From Heligmosomoides polygyrus polygyrus (Eukaryota > Nematoda > Chromadorea > Rhabditida > Heligmosomidae), in the NCBI GenBank assembly GCA_947396885.1, contig OX377202.1, positions 7,502,001 to 7,566,000 on the forward strand: 64,000 nucleotides of DNA, read 5' to 3'. Position numbers and translations under genes: made by a program. Under the pieces are notes generated by a model that ran no database searches, was not told the DNA's origin, and saw nothing but the letters and a program-made list of their open reading frames with translations. This document shows, piece after piece, positions 61,601 to 64,000 of this stretch. How positions within the stretch are numbered: position 1 is the stretch's first letter; each line of letters begins with the position of its first letter.

Positions 61601-62819
61601 TGGCCTACATAACGACTTGTTGTGGTCAGTCGATGAATAAGTCAGCGCTTTTTCCTTTTTAGACAAGCCTGGTACCAATTCACCCGAAGGGGTGGAAGGC
61701 TTGGTTGGCCTGGGCGGGAAATCGGAACCAGGAACCTGGAATCGGATGCACGCGACAGCCGGCACCTTCTCCGACTGCTCCACACACCAGGGCAATGATC
61801 AGCAGCGAGAAAACCACCTTGAGCGTAGAAAAGCAGTAGTTGACCAAAGTTTGCGAGATCAAAATACCCGTACTGTCTTGAACCTACAGCATCTAAGTCA
61901 TAGTTCGTCGCATTTAGCTGAATTCGTGTAGGCAATGGCTGTCTCGTACGCCCCAATTCGAAGTTCCTGGATCGAGTCTCGTCCTGGACAACCAAAAGGC
62001 TTCGATGAATTGGTACAAGCAGAGCCCAGGAAGAAAAGACATCGACTTGTTCATCGACCCTGGCCGACACAAGAGACTGTATTGGCCAGGCGAGCGTGAG
62101 AGTGGCGTTCTACCTCCGCCCTTTAAACCTAGGTGTGGCAAATGTCTGCGTTCACTATCTCGTAAGGCAGCCACTGGACTCTCGAACAAGCCCAGGGGTT
62201 GGGGGGGGGGGGGGGGGAAGGGCGGGGTGGGCGGGCCAGGGGGACGAGGGGGTAGAACGCTCGTTCCCCGTAAAAGTAGAATGCATGGCATATCCCATAT
62301 AGGAAGCGAATACCTGACCTTTACCCTATCCTATGTCGTGGTTACTGATACACGTGCGTGTCTGAAACCTGTTTCATGCGAGAACGCGACAGCTCTAGTT
62401 CACCCTTTCCATAAGGCCTTTGTCATACCATCGCTCACCCCGAGCGACGCCTAATGATATGCTCCCATATCGATCGGGCGGCGCGATGGAATCGATATGG
62501 ATGCATATCATTAGGCGTCGCTCGGGGTGAGCGATGGTATGACAAAGGCCTAAGTTGATGGAGCTTTTACCCTCAAAAACACATAAGACGAGTTTGAAAC
62601 TAACGGACAATAATTACTGCACCAATGGACAGTAATTATTCGTGTATAGACATTCCCGAGGTCTCTAGTGAACCGTAACCGCACTGAAATAAGAATTGAT
62701 CACTCTTTCCTGAATCGGCACTCACCCTTCTTCCCAGGCATTCCTGGCAGGGACTGTGACAGAACAGATGCAATGCAGTCACAGTACTGGATTTCATCGT
62801 CTGTGGTGTAGTCGCTCTC
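22559..62819 (-). CDS. pld-1: Phospholipase D (PLD1/2-type, PX-PH-HKD), 31 exons, 5' end outside window
   Basis: The family hydrolyses phosphatidylcholine to phosphatidic acid and choline at cell membranes. Exons, 5' to 3' on the minus strand: 62819-62726, 56721-56577, 54757-54629, 52727-52604, 51125-51002, 50935-50802, 50724-50659, 50588-50437, 50380-50290, 47965-47901, 46535-46386, 44957-44861, 43840-43661, 43605-43399, 43303-43288, 43250-43194, 40023-39872, 39601-39431, 37712-37608, 37532-37361, 36079-35946, 35636-35535, 33613-33521, 33451-33345, 33285-33126, 26825-26754, 26685-26593, 26521-26396, 26122-25982, 25335-25212, 22659-22559. All have AG/GT borders and matching phases, giving 3684 coding bases (1227 residues plus stop). 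PX is at about residues 57-130, PH about 280-420, the first HKD motif at 536-543, and the second at 1041-1048 followed by GSANINDRS. The first listed exon starts in phase 0 at an acceptor, so upstream exons lie outside the window. The splicing of the variable loop (exons 15-17) is the least certain part. Confidence 0.93.
22863..23941. repeat. Inverted pair of tRNA-like (SINE-type) units with a MITE in the loop
   Basis: The left arm (about 22863-23200) contains CGGTGGCGCAGTCGGTAGGA (A box) and CCAGTTCGACTCC (B-box-like). The right arm (about 23616-23941) holds the same unit inverted (CACCGAATGCGCCACCGAG). The spacer carries the palindromic MITE at 23245-23410. The element is in the last PLD intron. 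Confidence 0.7.
23245..23410. repeat. Palindromic MITE, GGGGCCGRATTCATCAA ends, core type 1
   Basis: The ends are GGGGCCGAATTCATCAAAGT and its inverse. The core holds CAGATAACGTGGCTTATCGC and its inverse. Copies with the same core are at 36976-37143 and 48262-48420. Confidence 0.8.
24448..24975. repeat. Element with CCTAGTTGGTGGTGGCCG inverted ends
   Basis: GTACAATCCTAGTTGGTGGT, continuing GGCCG, at 24448 is inverted at about 24940-24962. The interior is not palindromic. A further short inverted pair (CCGTTCTCGGTGC and GCACCGAGAACGG) lies at 24608-24665. The CCTAG near the ends resembles the GGATCTATCCTAG family, which is a weak link. Confidence 0.5.
25397..25468 (-). tRNA. tRNA-His (anticodon GUG)
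   Basis: The 72-base cloverleaf reads on the minus strand from GCCCAAGTAGTATAGTGGTT through an anticodon loop TTGTGGC to the T arm AGGTTCGATTCCT and acceptor end TTGGGCA. The acceptor stem pairs GCCCAAG with CTTGGGC. The anticodon stem pairs CCACG with CGTGG, and the T stem pairs ACAGG with CCTGT. Internal A and B boxes are canonical. It lies inside the intron between PLD exons 29 and 30, on the same strand as the host gene. Confidence 0.95.
26215..26346. repeat. Palindromic MITE, ATTCATCAA ends, core type 2
   Basis: Arms pair over ATCAAACGCTTACCGCCCTC and GTGAAAATACCGCCAAACC. A second copy is at 52908-53043. It sits in the short intron between PLD exons 28 and 29. Confidence 0.75.
26593..26685 (-). 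CDS. pld-1: PLD exon 27, second HKD catalytic motif
   Basis: The exon reads [19 protein letters not shown], then [12 protein letters not shown]. The second HxKxxxxD motif HCKLLIVD is at 26664-26641, followed by the GSAN-x-NDRS signature. Exon 26 (26825-26754), immediately upstream, contributes [16 protein letters not shown], so the stretch before the motif is complete. Both catalytic motifs are intact, so the enzyme is predicted to be active. Confidence 0.96.
26997..27580. repeat. Stack of three MITEs
   Basis: The first, 26997-27300, starts GGGCCTGTTCATACTTCGCG and ends CGCGAAGTATAAACAGAGCC. The second, 27299-27449, pairs GGCCCCCACAGAGTTCTGCG with its inverse. The third, about 27449-27580, starts GCCTGGTTTACACTTGTGCC and ends CTGTAAACGCGCCC. 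TTA and TAA at the junctions suggest 3-base target duplications of the PIF/Harbinger kind. Confidence 0.7.
28255..29870. repeat. AT-rich fold-back element carrying a nested palindrome
   Basis: The left end has TCAAATTGGACACTCTTCTA near 28312 and the right end has GTGTCCAATTTGACGTGAAA near 29787. Inner GCGC-ATGCACTCG blocks lie near 28592 and 29028 in opposite orientation. The palindrome at 29308-29777 interrupts the right arm. Confidence 0.75.
29308..29777. mobile_element. Near-perfect 470-base palindromic element
   Basis: Arms begin CCAGGAAACTATCTCAACGG and end with the inverse. About 210 bases per arm match with only a handful of differences, including GCCCTATGCCTGCAGGCGGA. It is flanked by TTA on both sides, consistent with a 3-base target duplication. 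It has no coding capacity. Confidence 0.85.
29940..31200 (+). mobile_element. Mariner element with frameshifted transposase
   Basis: Inverted repeats start TTAGGTTGTAACGAATTAAA. The frame from 30126 encodes the paired-type DNA-binding region and the first catalytic Asp ([12 protein letters not shown]). The frame is lost near 30740 and again near 30820. The second Asp ([12 protein letters not shown]) and third Asp ([12 protein letters not shown]) are in a shifted frame ending at 31122. It resembles hookworm mariners of the bandit type in size and layout, which is my inference. It is nearly full length but inactive. It lies in the intron between PLD exons 25 and 26. Confidence 0.92.
31880..32705 (+). 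pseudogene. 5'-truncated LINE (RTE-like), C-terminal part
   Basis: It starts [20 protein letters not shown] and continues [22 protein letters not shown] and, after frameshifts, [20 protein letters not shown] sequence. It ends with GACAGGTGATACAGGTGAT, a short repeat tail. The protein parallels the copy at 19295-20608. It lies in a PLD intron and is antisense to it. Confidence 0.85.
33345..33451 (-). CDS. pld-1: PLD exon 24, YIYIENQFF block
   Basis: The exon begins [20 protein letters not shown] and ends RVIRAHK. The IYIENQFF block is one of the four conserved regions of eukaryotic PLD. Exon 25 (33285-33126) completes the lysine codon and reads [18 protein letters not shown], then [10 protein letters not shown]. 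Exon 23 (33613-33521) precedes with [11 protein letters not shown]. Confidence 0.95.
33675..35350. repeat. AT-rich fold-back element with SINE and palindrome inserted
   Basis: The left end is near 33680 (GAAACTGGACACTTTTCGGA) and the right end near 35330 (AGTGTCCAATTTGATTGGAA). GATCGCGCCATGCAATC at 34379 and the inverse CATGGCGCGATC at 34555 are the inner blocks. A 5'-truncated SINE (33903-34110, plus) and a palindrome (34832-35205) are nested inside. Confidence 0.7.
34832..35205. repeat. Palindrome with GGCTTTATTGGCT ends
   Basis: Arms pair over GGATCGCCTTCTTCAGAGCC, TTTTTGAAAGCATGGCCATT and CACCATGGCCCACTG-type sequence. The ends resemble those of the palindrome at 49733-50222 (GGCTTTATTCCGATTGACGT, TTGCCCTCTTCGGAGCC), so both probably belong to one family. 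Confidence 0.75.
36165..36420 (-). repeat. tRNA-derived SINE copy, diverged
   Basis: The body motif ATCCGCCACGCATTCTACTT is at the low end, and GTCGGCGCCTCCTTCGACTG is at the high end (A-box side). A second, 5'-truncated copy in plus orientation lies at 37147-37330. Both are in PLD introns. Confidence 0.65.
36676..36812. repeat. Palindromic MITE, ATTCATCAAC ends, core type 3
   Basis: The core contains GGGGTATAAGGGGTAGAGAT and its inverse. Related copies are at 39068-39190 and 57244-57388. Confidence 0.75.
36976..37143. repeat. Palindromic MITE, ATTCATCAAC ends, core type 1
   Basis: It starts GGGGTCGGATTCATCAACGA. The core contains CAGATAACGCGGCTTATCGC and a decayed inverse. It lies in the PLD intron between exons 20 and 21. 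Confidence 0.75.
37361..37532 (-). CDS. pld-1: PLD exon 20, end of loop and KLWVGKDY block
   Basis: The exon carries an acidic stretch ending in EEKDEVDGG, then [20 protein letters not shown] and DLPFH. This corresponds to the R-x-W-x-GKDY-x-N-[FY]-x-x-KD block after the loop in animal PLDs. It joins exon 21 (36079-35946) in phase 1 to give [20 protein letters not shown], a hallmark PLD sequence. That exon also holds [13 protein letters not shown]. Confidence 0.94.
37820..38550. other. GC-rich, unrecognised sequence in a PLD intron
   Basis: About 350 GC-rich bases (37825-38175) carry a minus-strand open frame of 116 codons without a recognisable domain. About 370 further bases contain GTTGTTGTTGG-like repeats. 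It lies directly before a LINE fragment, so it may be another part of that element. This link is a guess. Confidence 0.3.
38555..39060 (+). pseudogene. LINE C-terminal fragment
   Basis: The plus-strand reading is [10 protein letters not shown], then [36 protein letters not shown], a stop, [14 protein letters not shown] and RERYEWRL. This is the C-terminal region downstream of the reverse transcriptase in RTE-class LINEs. It is antisense to PLD and lies in its intron. Confidence 0.8.
39068..39190. repeat. Palindromic MITE, core type 3
   Basis: It contains AAATCCGCGGGTATAAGGGG and, at the right end, TTGATGAATCCGGCACC. The left terminus is shortened. It abuts the LINE fragment at 38555-39060. 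Confidence 0.65.
40090..40158 (-). other. Possible alternative PLD exon, frame not compatible as read
   Basis: After a CCTTCAG acceptor the sequence reads [20 protein letters not shown], without stop, and continues to GTCGTAAAG. Entry phase 1 fits exon 16. The best donors leave phase 2, whereas the next exon (40023-39872) needs phase 1. Skipping it keeps the frame. It could be a minor exon using a weak internal donor, or chance. Confidence 0.3.
40541..41552. mobile_element. 1-kb fold-back element with mariner-like TTAGGTTGTCCCATAAGT ends
   Basis: It starts TTAGGTTGTCCCATAAGTCC and ends with the inverse. Long arms pair over CAAGAATACGTGTTGGCCCT and CGACAGAAATCAGCATGAGC. There is no transposase frame, so it is a large non-autonomous element probably moved by a mariner transposase. 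It abuts the next element directly. Confidence 0.8.
41553..42873 (+). mobile_element. Decayed mariner element
   Basis: Ends are TTAGGTTGAGTCATAAATTT and the inverse ATGACTCAACCTAA. The interior has fragments of a mariner transposase in several frames. The clearest is [20 protein letters not shown], then [18 protein letters not shown] at 42401-42650, with the third catalytic Asp. Many frameshifts are present. Confidence 0.85.
43288..43303 (-). CDS. pld-1: Candidate 16-base PLD microexon
   Basis: The acceptor is CAGGCTAG and the donor is GTAAGC, flanking CGGTTTGAGAGCCTTG. Exon 14 ends in phase 0 and exon 16 (43250-43194) needs a preceding phase of 1. A 16-base insert solves this and reads RFESL-E. 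A longer version using the upstream CAG acceptor breaks the frame. This is an inference from phase and splice signals, and no conserved residues support it. Confidence 0.5.
43399..43605 (-). CDS. pld-1: PLD exon 14, first HKD catalytic motif
   Basis: The exon reads [16 protein letters not shown], then [11 protein letters not shown] and AFVGGVDL. The HxKxxxxD motif HEKLVIID occupies 43551-43528, followed by the conserved glycine pair. In this superfamily the two HKD motifs form one active site, with the histidines acting as nucleophile and general acid/base. The donor chosen here is GTAGGG at 43398. Downstream the sequence enters the poorly conserved loop that separates the two halves of the catalytic core. 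Confidence 0.96.
43970..44775. repeat. Outer inverted repeat holding two elements
   Basis: TTAGTAACCGAGCATGAAAG at 43971 is inverted near 44755 (CTTTCATGCTCGGTTACTAA). Inside are the GGATC-type element (44006-44507) and a second palindrome at 44516-44735 (CTGCTCGGTTTGAACCTTGT with its inverse). Confidence 0.65.
44006..44507. mobile_element. Palindromic GGATC-type element, nearly complete copy
   Basis: It runs from GGATCTATCCTAGTCCGGGA to CACGGACTAGGTCAGATCC. Inner inverted motifs ATAACATGTCCGGCGGCGGT and GAGCAGCTCGGTAAGTCTCA are present. It is nested inside a larger inverted repeat. Confidence 0.8.
44861..44957 (-). CDS. pld-1: PLD exon 12, entry to catalytic domain
   Basis: The exon encodes [20 protein letters not shown], then [12 protein letters not shown], the strongly conserved start of the catalytic fold (EEIFI-x-x-WWLSPE). 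The borders are TTTCAG and GTGAGAG. Exon 13 (43840-43661) continues in phase 0 with [20 protein letters not shown] and ends HPNIK. Confidence 0.95.
45175..45372 (+). repeat. Diverged SINE copy, 5'-truncated, next to a short LINE scrap
   Basis: GGTTCTTGGCTCGAGTCCAG, CTTGTCCATCGGCTGACGGC and AGAATAAATTCGTGGCGCAC match the SINE body with many changes. At 45097-45140 a scrap (GTGAATGCTGGCCGAGTTCA) matches the start of the LINE piece at 31888. Confidence 0.55.
45380..46145. repeat. AT-rich fold-back element, related to 40541-41552
   Basis: It shares CATTAAAGTGAAG, ACCAACAGCTCCT and CTTTCGAAAGACGTATGA-type motifs in inverted order, and ends TTTTCAACCTAATG. A third relative lies at 53070-54120 (TTCGAAAGAGAATGATTTGA, inverted at about 54015-54050). 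None encodes a transposase. Confidence 0.55.
46386..46535 (-). CDS. pld-1: PLD exon 11, end of PH domain and link to catalytic core
   Basis: The exon begins [19 protein letters not shown], the closing strand and C-terminal helix of the PH domain, and continues to [12 protein letters not shown] and YGKW. In animal PLDs the H-R-F-x-S-[FY]-x-P-x-R block precedes the catalytic region. The acceptor is TTTAG and the donor is GTGAG. Exon 10 (47965-47901), which precedes it, carries the weakly conserved central PH strands ending GLIIFNTQQ. Confidence 0.9.
46633..47022. repeat. MITE with GTCCTGTTCATACTTCG ends
   Basis: It starts GTCCTGTTCATACTTCGTGA and ends TCGCGAAGTATGAACAGGCC. Internal duplicates of the same end (TCGCGCGAAGTATGGACAGG-like at about 46850) suggest two elements in tandem or one nested in the other. 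It belongs with 7782-7974 and 26997-27300. Confidence 0.7.
47094..47633 (+). other. 179-codon open frame, unrecognised
   Basis: The frame is open for 179 codons and is basic and Cys-containing ([20 protein letters not shown] near the middle). There is no recognisable domain, and its 3' end runs into a MITE-like inverted repeat (47560-47695). It is antisense within a PLD intron. It is probably non-coding, but it is longer than most chance frames here. Confidence 0.25.
48262..48420. repeat. Palindromic MITE, ATTCATCAA ends, core type 1
   Basis: It starts GGGGCCGGATTCATCAAAGT and ends CTTTGATGGCCCC. Core motifs CAGATAACGCGGCTTATCAA and GGAGAATTGTAAGC have inverse partners. Confidence 0.8.
48608..49320. 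repeat. AT-rich fold-back element
   Basis: It has CCATTCTCACGTCGAATTGA at the left, inner blocks GATCACGCCATGCACTTG (48897) and CCATGGCGTAATC (49093), and ends in the GGAGAGTCTCTAGTATAATG motif. The right outer arm is missing. Confidence 0.6.
49733..50222. repeat. Palindrome with TTAACGGCTTTATT ends
   Basis: TTGTTAACGGCTTTATTCCG at the left is inverted as GAATAAAGCCGTTAACAG at the right. GTTTTGCCCTCTTCGGAGCC pairs with a diverged inverse near 50165. The ends coincide with TTAA. It lies in the intron between PLD exons 9 and 10. A protein-like minus-strand frame through its left arm is not an exon. Confidence 0.7.
50437..50588 (-). CDS. pld-1: PLD exon 8, PH domain first half
   Basis: The exon encodes [20 protein letters not shown], then a GFVKKRPGG stretch, and ends in PWSKR. 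This matches the start of the PLD PH domain (E-F-L-x-x-S-x-x-S-F..E-G-x-x-x-K-R-x-GG). The following exon (50380-50290) starts with the WLMVRDSF strand, so the conserved W-S-K-R-W sequence is split by an intron. The preceding exon (50724-50659, [20 protein letters not shown]) is the linker helix that precedes PH in this family. Confidence 0.93.
51510..52465. repeat. AT-rich fold-back element, uninterrupted copy
   Basis: It runs from ACCATTTTTAGGTCAGGCTA and ATTGGACACCTCTAGGCAAG at the left to GTCCAGTTTGAAGTGAAAAT at the right. At about 950 bases it gives the unit length of this family without nested insertions. It lies in the intron between PLD exons 4 and 5. Confidence 0.65.
52908..53043. 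repeat. Palindromic MITE, core type 2
   Basis: GGCCAGATACATCAACCGCT pairs with GGTTGATGAATCTGCCCC. The core holds GTGAAAGTACCGCCAGACC and its inverse. Confidence 0.75.
53070..54120. repeat. AT-rich fold-back element
   Basis: T- and A-rich arms share CATTCGAAAGAGAATGATTT and CCTTTAAAGTGAAAA with their inverses at 53930-54060. It is part of the group with 40541-41552 and 45380-46145. No coding sequence. Confidence 0.5.
54629..54757 (-). CDS. pld-1: PLD exon 3, PX domain core
   Basis: The exon encodes [20 protein letters not shown], then [13 protein letters not shown] and ends PVRR. This matches the PX core of animal PLDs, where the Y-T-I-x-L-x-H-G-x-F-x-W block is diagnostic. The acceptor is TAG and the donor is GTTAGC, phase 2. 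It joins exon 4 (52727-52604), a basic segment ending in THRRKRDSQ. Confidence 0.93.
55227..56496 (-). mobile_element. Mariner element, nearly full length, inactive
   Basis: Inverted repeats start TTAGGTTGATGCATAAGTTC and end with the inverse at TA. The transposase reads on the minus strand from ATG at about 56330 ([20 protein letters not shown]). It has an in-frame TAG at about codon 28, then runs open from 56193. The first two catalytic Asp regions are present ([11 protein letters not shown] and [12 protein letters not shown]). The frame shifts before the third, which is visible in another frame. It lies in the intron between PLD exons 2 and 3. Confidence 0.92.
56577..56721 (-). CDS. pld-1: PLD exon 2, start of PX domain
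   Basis: The exon runs from a TTTAG acceptor to a GTGAGT donor. It encodes [13 protein letters not shown] and then [10 protein letters not shown], matching the first strands of the PX domain of animal PLD1 (V-P-x-x-x-KII-x-VER). PX domains bind phosphoinositides and help target PLD to membranes. The next exon continues the fold in frame. A mariner element (55227-56496) lies just downstream in the following intron. Confidence 0.85.
57244..57388. repeat. Palindromic MITE, core type 3
   Basis: The ends are TGGGGCCAGCTCCATCAACG and TTGATGAACCCGACCCC. The core has GCGATACCCACGATGATGCA. A SINE fragment precedes it at about 57010-57150. Confidence 0.7.
57685..57950 (-). repeat. tRNA-derived SINE copy, well preserved body
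   Basis: The tail AAAGATAAAGGACAAAGGAC is at the low end, followed by ATGCGCCACGCATTCTACTT and GCCCAGCCGATGAACAAGTC. The A-box end near 57945 is shortened, with part of the tRNA-like region deleted. Confidence 0.7.
58320..60205. mobile_element. Large inverted repeat with an ORF in the loop
   Basis: The left arm is about 58320-58770. The right arm is about 59395-59690 and resumes at 60050-60205 after a 360-base insertion. Paired motifs include GCGCATTTCTCCAGCGGTAC, TTGGCAAAAAATAAACACAT and ACCAGTGGCTCGGAGC. The loop (58770-59395) holds a coding-like exon. The family is unknown and no transposase is recognised. Confidence 0.75.
59040..59327 (+). CDS. Coding-like exon of unknown function inside the inverted repeat
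   Basis: From ATG at 59040 it reads [20 protein letters not shown], then [20 protein letters not shown], an acidic stretch ([18 protein letters not shown]) and SGGTLVSEE. It then reaches GG-GTACGTC, a good splice donor at 59328. The composition is protein-like and the acidic helical part is not simple repeat. On the minus strand at 58850-58790 a Cys-rich peptide ([20 protein letters not shown]) is also open. I do not recognise either. It may be a captured host exon or a transposon protein fragment. Confidence 0.4.
60236..61485. other. No recognised gene
   Basis: A minus-strand frame at 60900-60685 ([20 protein letters not shown]) looks protein-like but has no recognisable family and no phase role in PLD, because exons 1 and 2 already join in frame. 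A direct repeat near 61311-61425 (TTTCCTGCATTTCAGTGTAT and TTTCCTGCATTTTAGTAAAT) is present. Confidence 0.35.
61490..61795 (-). repeat. tRNA-derived SINE copy with both pol III boxes
   Basis: On the minus strand it begins GTGTGGAGCAGTCGGAGAAG (A box), then CCTGGTTCCGATTTCCCGCC (B box), and runs to GTAGAAGTAGAATGCGTGAC and a CTTTTGTCCTTTATT tail. A diverged plus-strand copy with a 14-base or longer G run inserted lies at 61955-62300. Confidence 0.72.
62413..62553. repeat. Perfect-arm MITE
   Basis: AGGCCTTTGTCATACCATCG, continuing through GCTCACCCCGAGCGACGCCT to ATGATATG, is exactly inverted after a spacer of about 40 bases. TAA flanks both ends, suggesting a 3-base target duplication. The spacer contains a smaller ATATCGAT inverted pair. 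Confidence 0.82.
62726..62819 (-). CDS. pld-1: PLD exon 1 of window (acidic N-terminal segment)
   Basis: The exon begins after a TTTTAG acceptor and ends at a GTGAG donor in phase 1. It reads [15 protein letters not shown] and continues through PGMPGKK. It has no motif of its own. It is assigned because its phase joins exactly to the PX exon at 56721-56577 and the strand and spacing fit. It is probably not the first exon of the gene, since there is no start codon before the acceptor. Confidence 0.7.
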
Positions 62820-63582
62820 CTAAAATATGAGAAGAACAGAATGCGAATGAATCACCTCTACGAGCACCAGGGCCATTTTTCCTTCAAGATTTCTGTCAAT
62901 GAAAAGTTTAGGCTTCTCGTTGCGCATCAACTGGCTTCTTAGCTTCAATAGGGCTCAAGAAACTCCAATAAACGTGACTTCTTTTGCGAAGAATTTGAGA
63001 TCAGTTGTTTTATTCATTAACAAGGAAATCAAACAGTGTAGTCACTACATGACTCAGCAGCACTCTCATCCATTACATTAATGAGAGAAAGATCCCATGG
63101 GATTTTTAGTCAGAAAGAAAGACAAGTTCTTTCTTCAAGTTTTCATTTCTTAAACACTTCTTAAACAATAGTACCTTTTGTCGCATTAGAAGTTATTAAC
63201 AAAGAAGAAACCCTTTAAAAAAGGAATTTTTTGCGGCAACCAAATGGCTACAAAAGGTAATTCGTGAACGTCAAGTATTCTGGTACCGAATAGCAACATA
63301 TATAAAAAAACATAAACTAAACAAACACAAACGCATAAAATACATACCCATGACATGAAAATAAACAAGTGCAATAGATGATAATGATAACGGTAAATAA
63401 AATGAACAAAAGATGAAATTCAAAAAAGTTCAAAGCTAAACGTTGATATCAACATCAGTTTACCATAACACCACATTGGGTGTGTCTAGCGTATAAAAGC
63501 ATGCACATTGTGAATTTATACTATACTTTATACCATCATGGAAAATTGCAAAAGAATTCAGCCTTATGCGATACCAGATTTC

Positions 63583-64000
63583 GGATCTATCCTAGTCCGC
63601 GGGGCCAAATAACTAAAAAGTATGTAACAAAATGAACTGAGAGTTACCGGCGGCTCCTACAGAACAGCACAGTACCTAAACTAAAAAATTTACAAAGAAA
63701 AAAAAAACAAAAAAATATGTTTGTTTTCACCGCGGTTGTAAGGAGGCGACGTTATGTGCCCTCCTTACCATGTTAGATCCTGGTTATAGCATGTCAACCG
63801 GCGGTCAGCACGCGGCATGCCTCCATTCCGTCGTTCTTCGCCCGCCGAGACGGTTGTAAACCGCGCCGATTTTTTTATTTTTTATTCATTTGTTCGCTCG
63901 TTTTCGGTTTCTTTTAGGTTCCAGCTCGTTCTCTAGGAGCCGCTCGGTACGTTTCAATTCATTTTGTTATATACTCTTCAGTTATGTGACCACACCCGGA
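63583..64000. mobile_element. Palindromic GGATC-type element, cut by window edge
   Basis: It starts GGATCTATCCTAGTCCGCGG and contains ATAGCATGTCAACCGGCGGT and AGGAGCCGCTCGGTACGTTT. It ends at the window edge a few bases short of the expected inverse terminus. Confidence 0.75.

Noticed and set aside
62005..62454. 149-codon plus-strand frame with Gly-rich stretch
   Set aside because: It passes through a SINE copy and a long G run. The glycine stretch is the G run, and the ends fall in repeat sequence.
1..64000. CRISPR array or bacterial contamination
   Set aside because: Repeats are inverted or dispersed, without regular spacers. Introns, SL1 and eukaryotic transposons show a nematode nuclear source.

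Overview
This window is animal nuclear DNA, most likely from a clade V parasitic nematode of the hookworm (strongylid) type. The grounds are an exact nematode SL1 trans-spliced leader sequence, short introns with worm-like GT..AG junctions, RTE-class LINEs, several mariner elements, and an extreme load of fold-back and MITE-like DNA elements. The species assignment is inference.

The dominant gene is a phospholipase D of the PLD1/PLD2 (C. elegans pld-1) type on the minus strand. I could trace 31 consecutive exons from 62819 down to the stop codon at 22559. They join in one continuous reading frame of 1227 residues with compatible splice phases. The order is PX domain, PH domain, first HKD motif, variable loop, second HKD motif and conserved C-terminus. 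The 5' end lies beyond the right edge. About 3.7 kb of coding sequence is spread over 40 kb because the introns are filled with repeats. A tRNA-His(GUG) gene sits in the penultimate intron on the same strand.

A second gene on the plus strand (15749-18976, three exons, 171 aa) encodes a secreted Ser/Thr-rich protein of unknown function. An SL1 RNA gene or pseudogene lies upstream of it on the minus strand (about 13790-13891).

Layout. 1-9 kb: repeats, including a palindromic element split by a 5'-truncated RTE LINE. 9-10.9 kb: gag-like zinc-knuckle remnant and three tRNA-derived SINE copies. 10.9-13.8 kb: AT-rich fold-back elements and the SL1 locus. 14.2-15.2 kb: decayed mariner. 15.7-19 kb: Ser/Thr-rich gene. 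19-22.5 kb: decayed LINE and two palindromes. 22.5-62.8 kb: the PLD gene, whose introns hold three more mariners, LINE fragments, SINEs, many MITEs and a large inverted repeat with an ORF in its loop. 63.6-64 kb: another copy of the palindromic element seen near the left edge.

The repeat fraction is very high and nesting is common. Several MITE groups share ends but have unrelated interiors. I saw no CRISPR array, rRNA or bacterial-type operon.
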